Below are positions 43,442-55,374 of a DNA stretch of 64,000 nucleotides, in pieces. Both the position numbers and the translations under genes were made by a program. The DNA is from Jaltomata sinuosa (Eukaryota; Streptophyta; Magnoliopsida; Solanales; Solanaceae). The stretch spans positions 62,001-126,000 of the forward strand of contig QJPP01007231.1 in assembly GCA_003996215.1 (NCBI GenBank), read 5' to 3'. The first letter of the stretch is position 1. Every line of letters starts with the position of its first letter. The notes below the pieces were generated by a model. It saw only the letters and a list, made by a program, of their open reading frames with translations, had not been told where the DNA came from and ran no database searches.

Positions 43442-46023
43442 TGTCACAAACCAACCTACCGGGCCATGCGGGCTCCTACTCTATGCGCCTAGATAGACGA
43501 ACTCTTACCACCCGTCCAACAGGTAAATGCAGAAAAGAGAAAACAAATCATGAAATAACCTTTTTGATATACGTAAGACCTTTACAACTTTGTTTTCAGA
43601 AAGACATCCTTTTTATGAAGATTACAACCAATAGTTTTACAATTTAAAATACCATCCCTGGGACCTAGTCTAAACAGGTAAAAGAGCTACTACAGGATTT
43701 ATATAGAGAGATGTAAATGAGACACAACTTCCGTCATGAAATCGAAGGACAGAAGCTATTGGAGATCACCATCATCATGTACCTATGAAATATCACCAAC
43801 CCTGCAACCAGACTATACAAAAAAGGGTATAGCAAGAGTAGAGTCAGTACAACCACACGTACTGGTAGGAATCATCGGTCGACCCGAATCCACACGTACC
43901 ATCATATAAGAAAACAAAGAAAGCATGTAATAATAATATAGCCCTATCATTCACCATTTACCTTTATCAGACCTGATATCAACCGATCATCTACTCACAC
44001 CCCTTACCTCACCCCTTCCTATTCATTCCACTGCCAACTCCCTCCTTCTCACATCTTCCAAATCACGCTAAGCTTAAACTTCCCAAGTCACACTAACCTT
44101 AGACTTCCCAAGTCGCACAACCTTAGACTTCCCAAGTCACACAACCTTAGACTTCCAAAGTCACACAACCTTAGACTTCCCAAGTCATGAAACCTAACCT
44201 TAGACTTCCCAAGTCACGCCACCTTAGCAAAACTACTAAGTCCAATCCTGACTACCCCACCATTATCCTAGTCAACCCCCATGTGACCCAGTCCCTGTCA
44301 TTCCAGACCCAATACCCCCATGACACCACTCACAAATACCTGGACCCCTCCAGGATCCCCAGACAGCTCTTTATAAGATAACACCAGCTAGTAACCCAAT
44401 TCCAGATGCTCTGTCATTCCCCTAGTTTATCAACCACGTGTGAACCAATTCACAATTATAATCAACAATCCGCAAAAATGACCATTATACCTCATTACAC
44501 CTCCCGGACCCACCCTGTATCCCCCTCTAGGCAACACCTAAGTGTCAGATAAACAACCCGGTGTACACCAAGACCAACTCGTAAAGCAATGTAACAACCC
44601 AACCTCTCAAGGACCAAAATACATAACCACAATTCAAGTTCACAACTCGGTCCATTCATGGAACCAATAACAACTACAATAATGCAAATAATATCAATAC
44701 AACAATACAATAAATAAACCCATACAAGGCGTGGTACCCAAGCCAACCGTTAGTATATGTCATACCAGGCGTGATACCCGAGCTAACCGTTAGTATATTT
44801 CATACTAGGCATGGTACCCGAGCCAACCGTTAGTAATTCCTTACCAGGTGTGGTACCTGAGCCAACCAAATGTCAAACAATCCACAGTCACAACAATGAA
44901 CAATCAACTTGTAAACAAATATGAAAATACACAGTTCAATTTACCAGACTATTAAACAGGACTATCAGACATTTCTAATCAACCCCTAAGCAATGCATCT
45001 CATACAATTACTTAGATAACCGTACACAACCACACAAAGAATACATGAATCAAGCCATCACCTACTTTCTTTCCCAGGTATATAACTTAGCCTTGACCTC
45101 TATCCGAAGACTAAACACACTCACCCTTCATTTACATATAATGAATGGTTTCCCTTTTTATCATAATTTAACAACCACATTGATTTTGGAACTTACATAG
45201 ATAATAACAGTACGAATTACCACCCCTCATCCCTTAGCAAAACCAATGACTACTCATCATGCCCTCCGCATTCTCGAAACCTCACATAGGAGTTTCCCAT
45301 TTTCATACCCACTTAGTTATCCTTGCAATTCTCGGTTGCCCGAACCTTCCCGACATCCCAAACCCTGAGTCCTATCATTTTAGCATACCAAGACAACATA
45401 AACAACCCAAAAGAAATACCGTCAACCCACAATTCAATCCAACCAGTCCCTAGCTCACTCATAACTAATACTGAATCCACTAGACTCCGTACCCAAAAAC
45501 CTAATCATGGATTCTCCTTTCCCACTATACAATAGGTACAAAATGTATACATGTCTATCTACTCAAATGAAATCCTAGCCTACCTGGGCGCCAAGCAGCT
45601 GCAAGGATGTGTTTCTGGCTTTATGAAGGCGTTCTCAGCTGGGTAATGATCCTGGAATCTGCTGTTCTGCATCCCTCCAGCCATAGTCCCTCATCCTCAT
45701 GGTTTTATAGTCTTGGAGCAGCATGAGAGGGTTTTTGGAGAAACTCTCGTATGTTTTCCAACAGAGGAGGATACGTCTTTTTATTAAATCTCGTTCTGAG
45801 GCTACAACCTCCTGGCAGTCCGCTATAGCGGATGGCCTTCCGCCATAGCAGTTCCACTATAACAGATAAAATACCGCTATAGCAGAGTGACATCTGCCCG
45901 GATGATTTCCAAAAATCTAAACTTTTTGCTATGTCACCCCATTTAATACCAAAATATTTTTAACTCGTTTTCAAATTTCACGACGTCGTGGTTTTTGAAA
46001 TAACGACAGATCCAGTCGTTACA
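43442..46023 (-). repeat. Element E 5' LTR (right, 2582 bp)
   Basis: Begins TGTCACAAACC and ends CAGTCGTTACA. It includes the AGTCACACAACCTTAGACTT tandem (44060-44215), four GGTACC-type units (44721-44866) and U3 dyads (45825-45890). Confidence 0.93.
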
Positions 46024-46028
46024 CATAT

Positions 46029-47702
46029 GGAAGTGTCATCAATTTTGTTGAGTCCGAAATGTCATTTCCATTGTAATAACATATTTGGTTTGTTAGTATC
46101 GGGTTTTGATTATTCCCGGAATACCCAATAAAAGTTTTTAGCAAGGTGATTTATCATAGTTTTTCCTATTTATACTAGAACCAAATGAGCCGTGGTGCTA
46201 GACATGCTTTACTATTGATTTGAGATGATACTAGACTCAGACAGGCTGAGCATCAGACTTGTTTTACTACTTTTTTAGACCCGGTTATGTCTCGACACCC
46301 TTGTTGGAGTTTTTGAGACTTAATTCACCAATTTAGACCCAGATAGACTCCGGGCATGCATGTTGAGACTTTGATTATTATTTTGGATTCAGACACACAC
46401 CAGACCAGTATATTGAGACTTGAGATTTAGTATGTGGTTAAGGACCTCTATGGACCTTGTTGCTCCAAACTAGGGGCTACGTGTCTAGTGTGCCGGAGGA
46501 GGGATATATGGTATAGTTAAGGTATACAGGCCGTGACCTTCCATTGATCCTAGTTGCTAGGCCTATAGGCATCGAAGAAGGTACATACAAAGTTACTGTT
46601 CCACCCAATTTTCACTATTGCATCACATCATTCATTTGCTTGAGATTCCACCCTTGTTTACTGTTTATTGATTGTACGCTCTAGTAGTATGGGATGCTGG
46701 AGGGTTTTTATTTTCTTGTATGTGTTCCTATGGTGTATGGTCAATTTTTGGGACTATATGTAGATTTATTGTTATTTTATCATGATATCGATCCTTGTTA
46801 TGGTTACATTCGATGAGTGGTAATTAAGAGATGTATTATTCACGTTTGTTTCTCTTAATGGTTATGACTTGAGAGTGGTATTTCTAGCATGTCTTGGTTG
46901 TTAGTCTTGTTTTTGAGCATGATTATCGTTATTTACTCTCCTGCTTCCCTTTTATATTTGAGGTTACTGGTATACCGCCTTCTTCTTAAACTTTCTTTAT
47001 ATATATTATTACTGTAAGGACCCCTGGTGTATTCTTTCTTTCCTTCACCTGTGTCTGTGAGATACATATTTTAAGTAGCTAGCCAAGTATGTTGTTTTCT
47101 TCATGTTTTCTTCTGTGCTAGCTTTCCTGTATCTATTCGTTGTTTCTGTGACTACTTGATTCTTTTCTGCTATATTATTGCTCTTATATCTTATATGCAC
47201 TGAGTCAGCCTATGATGCCTACTGGGTACCCGTTGCTTTGCAATTAGTGCTCATACTATACTCTGCATCTTCCTGGTGCAGATCCTAGTGTGGGACATTG
47301 CCGCTAATCTAGGGACACTCGTGCAGGCTGATTTTTGGACTATCTGAGGCTGATGGTGATCTTTTGATGACCGAGGCTTAGATTTTAGCTCATCTTTTGT
47401 ACCTTGTACTCTTTTTGCTATTCAGAGATAAATGTGTACATATCCTTTTGGATCCTTTGTACTCTATATATTTAGTACCGACTCTTATACTATGATACCA
47501 GGTTTTGGGTTGGTTTAGGTTCCGCTTATTTATATTCTAGTTGCTTATTCTTTTATTTATTTCCTTTGCTTTTACTATTTATATCGTTCTTCTGCTTGCT
47601 TGTTAGATAGTAGCCCATTAATAACCATTCTGGGCTATTAGAATTGGTACGCCTACAAGGGGGTTGTAGGTGCCATCATGACCGAGAAATTGGGTCGTGA
47701 AA
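46029..47702 (+). repeat. Element D 3' LTR, part after element E
   Basis: Continues the match to the 5' LTR from GGAAGTGTCATC, but at about 46140 it jumps from the counterpart of 29035 to that of 30434. It ends GGGTCGTGAAA before the ATTAT duplication. Confidence 0.9.
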
Positions 47703-47707
47703 ATTAT

Positions 47708-50023
47708 TGGGTAGGTTCAGAGAACTGGTAAGGGGTACGTGTGAATGGATTGCTAGGTTGTAGCAAATCTCTGGGAATTGTATTACTTAAGGGAAATGGG
47801 ATAAATAGAAGGATTTGAAGTCCTTAATATTAGGGAATAAACTTCCTAGAATATGCTTACTTTTACGAAAGGGGCCCAGAATTGATGTAAATGACTATAT
47901 GCGTCTAAAGGGTAAACCGAGAATTAGTCTTCAGATGGTCATCAAGGTTAGAATAATGAACCATGCCTGTTGTGGTAGGTGATGGTTATTGAATCTAATT
48001 TCATGATGTGTGCATTATAACTATTTTCTTTGGTATTCTTGCACCATGTGTGTTCTGGTAAAAAGGAATAAGTGTTAGAGATGTCTTAACTGCCAATTAC
48101 ATGCAATGAACTATTTATCTTTATACTTGTTGGTATTTACAAGTGTGGTCTATATTCATTATGATTGTAATTGTTGTGATGTCTGTGATTATTTTGTTGG
48201 CTTGGGTACTATGCCTGGTACAAATTTATTGGTTGGCTCGGGTACCACGCCTGGTATGACATATCTATTAGTTAGCTCGGCTACCATTCCTGGTATAGGT
48301 TCTATATCGGTTGGATCGAGTACCATGCCTGGTATGAGTTCTATTATGGTTGGCTCGGGTACCACGCTTGATACAGGATTGAATGCTATATGTGTGTTGG
48401 TTCCTTGAGTGAAATGACTTATTATTATTGATGTTCATTACTTATTGGTTCCTTGAGTGAACCGAGCTTATCTGTTATTGATGTTCATTACATGTTGATT
48501 CCTTGAGTGAATCAGGCATATCTGTTAGTGATGTTCATTACATGTTGGTTCCTTGAGTGAATCGGGCGTATCTGTTAGTGATGTTCATTACATGTTGGTT
48601 CCTTACGTGAACCGTATTTATCAGTTAATGATGTTCATTACATGTTGGTTTCCCGAGAGGGTTGGGATTTAGTATTACTTGACATACATATTGGTCCTTG
48701 AAGGGATGTGGTGGTATGCTTAAGTGATAATGTGGCTTCTTCTGTAAGCTGGGGTCGCATGTTAAATGACATAGATGATGTCGTAGGGATCCTTGGGAGG
48801 TACTGGTGGTTTGCAAGATGTGACATAATTATATGTGGTCTGGTTACTTGAATAGTTGGGAATGACTTATGAGGTTGTTGAGTTCGGTTGTTGACTGGGG
48901 GTCTTATTGATAGTCATATGAACTTGGCTGTTTCATGTTGTCTGGTAGTATTTTGTTAATGGCGTACACTTGAATTTCCCATTTTTGGCAAGAGTGACAG
49001 GCCGGCTAGAGGTAATGTATGGGCTAGTTAGGCACAAGACTAGAGATTTTAAGCTATATTTCTTGACGGGTCCAAGATGGGTGAGCTTGGAGGGACTAAG
49101 GTTCCTATGGGGTCATGTTTGACTGATTTAGTGAAACAAAGTTAGTATTCTGTGAGTGCCTGAATAGGCGGGATGTCAAGGGTAAGGAACCTTGGGGGTT
49201 GAATATACAGAACACACATGTAGTCCATTATAGTGGGCTAAGGGCTAAGGGTCAAGGTTGTTGACTTAGGATCTTAAGTGAGGGTTACAGACCTGCTAAT
49301 AGGGTTAGTTAGAAATGTGAATTACGGGATTAAAACTGGTAAGGTATTTCTAGTGTTTACCAAGATGGGTAGACTTGAAGAGTCTTTATGTTATAAGGGA
49401 CAAGTTATGACCGTGATACAAAGGTGAAATGCATAAAAACGGTGGAGTTGGTAGTAAAATGAGGTAGGGAGGCTTGGGAAAGAATGTATAAAGTCCTTGG
49501 ATGATTTACCTTGGTAGTAAGGGTTATTGATAAAGGACCTGAATTATATGACTTTCAAGTTGTATGTTTTCTTTTGATTATTTACATGATATTATATGGT
49601 GGATTTGGGTCCACCAATGATGCCTACCAGTACGTATTATTTGTACTGATACTACTCTTGCTATACCTTTTGGGTATAGTCTGGTTGCAAGATCAGTGAT
49701 GTTCCTTAGGTACAAGACAATGGTGATCTCTAGCAGATTCTACTCTTCATTTCCATGGTGGAAGTTGTGTGTTCTTTTAGTACTTGTAATTCTCCTGTAG
49801 AGCTCTTGTACCTATTTTGGACTAGTTCCTAGGGAGGGTTGTATTCAAGATGTAAAGGTTTTACTATTTTTAAACTTTGTAAATGTTTTCCATGATCAAA
49901 GAGGGCTAATTCTTATGTTTAACTTTCAATTTATGCATTTTACCTGTTGGATCATATAGTAAGGGTTCTCTTATCTAGGTACTTAGAGTAGGTGCCGCAT
50001 GGCCCGATAGTTAGGTCGTGATA
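47708..50023 (+). repeat. Element C 5' LTR, second part
   Basis: Matches 53346-55374 and beyond. Contains five GGTACCACGCCTGGTAC-type units (48195-48375), then about five units of 57 bp with GGTTCCTTGAGTGAACCGGG (48400-48660). It ends TAGGTCGTGATA. Confidence 0.9.
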
Positions 50024-52275
50024 AATAGTATCAGATCCTAAGTTATTGGTCTCCCAGTACAAGAGCAAATGTCGAATAGAGTCCTGCGGATTGGTGTGTT
50101 GATGTCCATATCTAATCTTCGAGGAGCTATAAAGCATTCTAGGAAATTGTCTCTCTTTTTTCACTCCTTTCGTGTGGTTTGTTACTTACTTGTATCAGTC
50201 GAGTCCAATTGGTATCTTCTGATTTCAATTGGTATCTTAACAATGTAAATGGATGCCATTATTTTCAGCAGAAATGACACAAGCAAGAGAAATTGGAACT
50301 GGGAAGGTTCCAATTGATATCTGGCCTTAGAGGCTATGTAAGGGCAGGGATGAATCGACTAACAGTCATCCATGAGACGAATAGAAGATAATGAACCTGA
50401 TTTGATTGAGTGCAAAAGCTTGAGACTTGTGATTATGTGCATTGCATTGTTTAAATGACTGCGAATGTGTGGTGTGTAATTGCTTGAGTTACTTTGAAAT
50501 TTATGGTTAGTGAAGAGTTTTAACTTGGTTATATGTGATTGGTTGAAGGGTTAACTGTTATGTGATTTAACTGAAATTTGTGTGTTAAGTTTTAGGCATG
50601 GACTTACCATTAGTAAAAAAAATGGTAAGGGGACATGATCATTTGTGACTATGTGGAAACTCTGATTTTAGGAGACTCGGGATTGGTTGGGAACCATGGG
50701 AAAAAGGGCTAATCTTGTATAATAGCGGGAATGTGATATTATGAACAAATTTTTGGTGTGTTTCGGAACTGGTCTTATGATAATGTGGTGCTAAATTCTC
50801 AATTATACATTACTGGGGATGGTCTTGGGTTATGTTTAAGGCCATGACACAATTTCAGGGGTTAACATTGATAAAAGGGAAGGGGGAATGAGGGAGTTTT
50901 GCAGAAAATGGTAAATTTTCTAGGCTGCTACTATTGGGGGTCGCCATAGCAGTGTGCAAGACGTTATAGCGGGAGGGGCAGAGAAGAATCCCTTTCCTGT
51001 TTTCCCCTATTTTTTTCATTCTTGTGTTGTTTTAAATCGCTAGTCGAGCTGCGAGCTATTGCATGAATTATAGAAATTAGCATCCATATGCGATAAAAGG
51101 AAAGGGTAGATATAGTAGCTCGAGGCATAAGGGTTCTTGGCTTGATGTGGGTAATGTTGCCTATTTGAGGTAACCTGTACATATTTGAACATCAAACCTT
51201 ATTTGACGCAGTGATTTTTACCCTTGATTGAGTAACTACTTGCATTTTAAGGATAATGTGTAGTTGGTGAGGAAATCATAAGATTATGGTGGGACTAAGT
51301 TTTCGGGTATTTGTGAAATTATGACTTTCTATTGGTAGAAATAGTCGCCCAAGTATTGATTACTAGAATGACTTGTCATTGGATGTTTATTGTCTGACAA
51401 TGCTCATATGCTTATTGTATGACAATACTTATTGATTAATAGTATTACTTGGGAATGGTATGATTAAATTGGTAGGGTCCTTGCAATGAGATAGCCTGAT
51501 TATGATTGATGATCCTTAGTTGTAAGGTCAGATAAGGGAATAAGGGTTAAATAGACTAATGTAAGTTGTTGTGGAGAACCTATGTGTTAATGAAACCCAT
51601 AGTGGTGTGTTGGTGGTTATACTCTAGATGGTCTATTCTTATGCATTGATGATGGAAGGGTGAAAAGGGTCATAAGGTAGACATCCCAAAGGGAAAACAC
51701 AGTGTAGTGATTGGTAATGTTATGTTCTTTATAACATTGTTTAGGGTGTAATTTTCCAGGCTAAGATTTTCCTCGGGTTGGGAGTCAGAATTTTTAGGCT
51801 AGGCTACTCTTGGATAAAATCTAAGAAAGGTATGGTCTAGGGAAATCTGGGAATGGATTGGGTAAGTATAGTAAAGTTTAGCTTGATTTGATGTTAGCTA
51901 AGGGTATAAGGGACTCATAGGACTTCTTGGAATGGAGTTTGGGTTAGTATAACTCCGGGTATAATGTTTAACGTAAATGGGTTAGTCTAGAATATAAAAA
52001 TTCAGGGTTTTGTGTTGTAAAATTGGCCAAAACTTGGACTGCTCAGAGTTACTGCCTCACCTATGTCGCTATAATGAGAGGCAGACCGCTACCGCAGTGC
52101 TGCTATAGCGGGAAAGCAGCCGCTATAGCAGGATCTAGCTCTCGTATCATAGAAAATTTATCTCATCCGTTATGTCAAAATATTTTATTATGGTATATTG
52201 ACGAGGTCCCATATTTCTTAGGCACTCAGGGAAGGGTATCATTCGGGAATGAACGATGGGTAAATTGGCATCTGT
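50024..52275 (+). other. Element C internal region, no coding capacity
   Basis: Starts with a decayed initiator-Met primer site (AGTATCAGATCCTAAG, 50027-50042) and a leader like that of element B up to about 50360. 50600-51010 matches the region of B just downstream of its antisense ORF, including dyads at 50945-50975. From about 51120 to 52015 the sequence is unlike B and non-coding; the antisense ORF is absent. Dyads recur at 52063-52135, and the PPT region (AATGAACGATGGG) is at 52240-52275. Confidence 0.75.
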
Positions 52276-55200
52276 TGTAGCGACCTATTTTGTAGTTACT
52301 AAAAATATCTATGGTCAAAGCATGTGTTTCTCATTCATATTAATTGTTAGGATTAATTCTTTAGTATGAGAGTACATTTAGTATGTACTAAGGTCATACA
52401 ATACCCCTAGCACAAAGTTAAGTTGAAAGTTTCCTTACCGATTTAGTTTCGGGCTAAGTTCAAACTAGGGTCAACTTCAAATGATCATTCCTCCTAGAAT
52501 ATAAAGAATTAGGGGTCCCACTACCCACTAAATTAAAGATCTCTGAGTCCTCTTTCCAACAGCACTGACCGTTTGTTAATTTGCTTCCCGAGTAAAATGT
52601 TATGATCATTTTACTGAAGACTGTCCATGCTGAAAAGCTAAGGCCGCTGTAGCGGGAATTAGGGTGCTATAGAGGCATCGTTGTAGCGGCCAACAAGCCT
52701 CTATAGCAGAATGACGAGACCAGAAAGCCCAAAAATGGGTTTTATAATTCCATTCACTCCTTTCAGTTAAAAACAGGCAAGGGTTGCTCCAAAAACCCTC
52801 TAAGGCTGCTGCAAAACTGGGGAGCAATGGAGAGGAAGGATTCCTGCTCGAATGGGGTAAAACCCATGGATTCCAGGACCACCTTCCGTCAAGATTTGCC
52901 TCTACAGAGCCAGGAGTTAGTGTTCAGACCTCTGCAGTAGATTCTTGGCGTCCAGGTAGGCTAGGTTTAATTGAGTTGACTTAGACCTATAACTTATTGC
53001 ATATTATTATTGTAGAATGATGGGAGAATTCATGCCTAGGCCTTTGGGTAAGGAGTCTGGAGGGATATTATATTTATTATTTGGTTGTCTAAAGGGGGAG
53101 GATATTATTATGGGAAATATGACCCTGTAACTGATTGATTGATGGAAATTATGATTGTGGATTCTCGGATAATCGATGTTTAGGTGGGTAAAATGTATGA
53201 AATTGGGTGGGGATTTGTTATTGTTGCTAAAATGCTAAAATCTTTCTAATTATGTGTTACACAATGATGGTGTTGGGGGTGACACATTTTAGTTCCAGGG
53301 TTATCATTTATATGTGTTTTATAAATCCTAAGGGAACTAGATTATTGGGTAGGTTCGGAGAACCTATAAGGGGTACGTGTGAATAGATTGCTAGGTTGTA
53401 GTGAATCTCCAGGAATTGTATTACTTAAGGAAAATAGGATGAACATAAGGGTTTGAAGTCCTTAATGTCATGGGATAAACTCCCTAGAATGTACTTACTT
53501 TTAAGGAAAGGGCCCAGAATTGATGTAAATGACTATATGCGTCTAGAGGGTAAACCGGGAATTAGTCTTCTGACGGTCATCAAGGTTAGAATAATGAACC
53601 ATGTCTTTTGTGGTAGGTGAGGGTTATTGAATCCAATTTCGTGATGTATGCATTATAACTAATTTCTTTGGTATTCTTGCACCATGTGTGTTTTGGGAAA
53701 AAAGAATAAGTGTTAGAGATGTCTTAACTGCCAATTACATGCAATGAACTGTTTATCTTTATGCTTGTCGGTATTTAAAAGTGCGGTCTGTATTCATTGT
53801 GATTGTAATTGCTGTGATGTATGTGATTATTTGGTTGGCTCGGGTACCATGCTTGGTACAGATTTATTGGTTGGCTCGGGTACCATGCCTGGTATGGTAG
53901 ATCTATCGGTTGGCTACCACGCCTAGTACAGCTTCTATATCAGTTGGCTCGGGTACCACGCCTGGTATAAGTTTTATTATGGTTGGCTCGGGTACCACGC
54001 CTGGTATGGGATTGAGTGCTATATGTGTGTTGGTTCTTTGATTGAACCGGGCTTATTGTTATTGATGTTCATTACTTGTTGGTTCCTTGAGTGAACCGGG
54101 CTTATCTGTTATTGATGTTCATTACATGATGGTTCCTTGAGTGAACCAGGTGTATCTATTAATGGTGTTCATTACATGTTGGTTCCTTGAGTGAATTAGG
54201 CGTATCTGTTAGTGATGTTCATTACATGTTGGTTCTTTGCATGAACCAGGTTTATCTGTTAGTGATGTTCATTACATGTTAGTTTCCTTAGAGGTTTGGG
54301 ATTTAGTATTACTTGACATACATATTGGTCCTTGAAGGGCCGGGGTGGTGTGCATAAGTGATAAAGTGGCTTCTTCTGTAAACTGGGGTCGCATGTTAAA
54401 TGACATAGATGATGTCCTAGGGATCCTAGGGAGGTCTGGGTGGTTTGCAAGCTGTGACATAATTATATGTGGACTAGTAACTTTCATAGTTGGGCATGAC
54501 TTATAAGGTTGCTGAGTCCGGTTGTTGACTGGAGGTCTTATTGATAGTCATATGGACTTGGTTGTTTCATGTTGTTTGGTAGTATCTGTTAATGGCGTAC
54601 ACTTGAATTTCCCATTTTTGGCAAGAGTGACAGGCTGACTAGCGGTGATGTCTGGGCTAGTTGGGCACAATACTAGAGATTTTGAGGCGTATTTCTTGAC
54701 GGGTCCAAGATGGGTGAGCTTGGAGGGACTAAGGTTCCTATGGGGTCAGGCTTAACTGACTTAGTGAAACAAGGTTATTATTCTGTGAGTGCCTGAATAG
54801 GCGGGATGTCAAGGGTACGGAACCTTGGGGGTTGAATATGTAGAACACACATGTAGTCCATTATTTTGGGCTAAGGGTTAAGGGCCAAGGTTATTGACTT
54901 AGGATCTTAAGTGAGGGTGACAGACTTGCTAATAGGGTTAGTTAGAGATATAGTTAGTGGGATTGAAACTGGTAATATATTTATAGTGTTTAGCAAGATG
55001 GGTAGACTTGAAGAGTTTTGTGTTATAATGGGGCAAGCTATGATCGTGATACATAGGTGAAATGTCTGTGGACGGTGGAGTTGGCAGCGGAATGAGGTTG
55101 GGAGGCTTGTGAAAGAATGTATAAGGTCCTTGGATGATTTACCTGGGTAGTAAGGGTTGTTGATAAAGGACCTGAATTGTATAACTTTCAAGTTGTATGT

Positions 55201-55374
55201 TTTGTTCTGATTATTTACATGATATTATGTGGTGGATTTGGGTCGATCGATGATGCCTACCATTACGCATTGTTTGTACTGATACTACTCTTGCTATACC
55301 TTTTGGGTATAGTCTGGTTGCAGGATCAATAATATTACTTAGGTACAGGACGATGGTGATCTCCAATAGCTTCT
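52276..55374 (+). repeat. Element C 3' LTR, cut by element F
   Basis: Starts TGTAGCGACC and follows the 5' LTR as far as the counterpart of 49730, including dyads (52643-52715), GGTACC units (53834-54016) and 57-bp units (54035-54290). It stops abruptly where TGTCACCCCTC begins. Confidence 0.92.

Larger units (their letters stand above)
37721..46023 (-). mobile_element. Element E: second member of the B family, inserted in the 3' LTR of D
   Basis: Perfect target-site duplication CATAT (37716-37720 and 46024-46028). The LTRs are 37721-39780 (left, with an internal deletion) and 43442-46023 (right); the internal region is 39781-43441. The primer site next to 43441 and the PPT next to 39781 put the element on the minus strand, so its former antisense ORF reads plus. 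The internal region matches element B along its length, and gag-pol is absent. Confidence 0.95.
28391..47702 (+). mobile_element. Element D: degenerate Ty3/gypsy element inserted in the 5' LTR of C
   Basis: The target-site duplication ATTAT (28386-28390 and 47703-47707) is perfect. The 5' LTR is 28391-32016 (3626 bp) and the internal region with gag-pol remnants is 32017-37188. The 3' LTR is 37189-37720 plus 46029-47702, interrupted by element E. A chromodomain at the end of pol and the LTR length again suggest the Tekay/Del group, but the LTR is unrelated to that of A. Numerous stops, mostly TAG where CAG or TGG is expected, mark it as old. Confidence 0.93.
27315..55374 (+). mobile_element. 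Element C: oldest layer of the nested stack, non-autonomous gypsy-type element
   Basis: Plus-strand element. Its 5' LTR is in two pieces (27315-28390 and 47708-50023), the internal region is 50024-52275, and the 3' LTR starts at 52276 and is cut at 55374 by element F; the rest should lie beyond the window. Joining the LTR pieces across element D restores the order seen at 53335-53350, where GAACTAGATTATTGGGTAGG is uninterrupted. It has no gag-pol. The leader matches element B, but the antisense ORF is missing. It shares the PPT region with A, B and E. Confidence 0.85.

Noticed and set aside
48195..48660. Regularly spaced repeats that could be taken for a CRISPR array
   Set aside because: Units are tandem, of variable length and imperfect, lie inside plant LTRs and occur in both LTR copies; there are no unique spacers and no cas genes.
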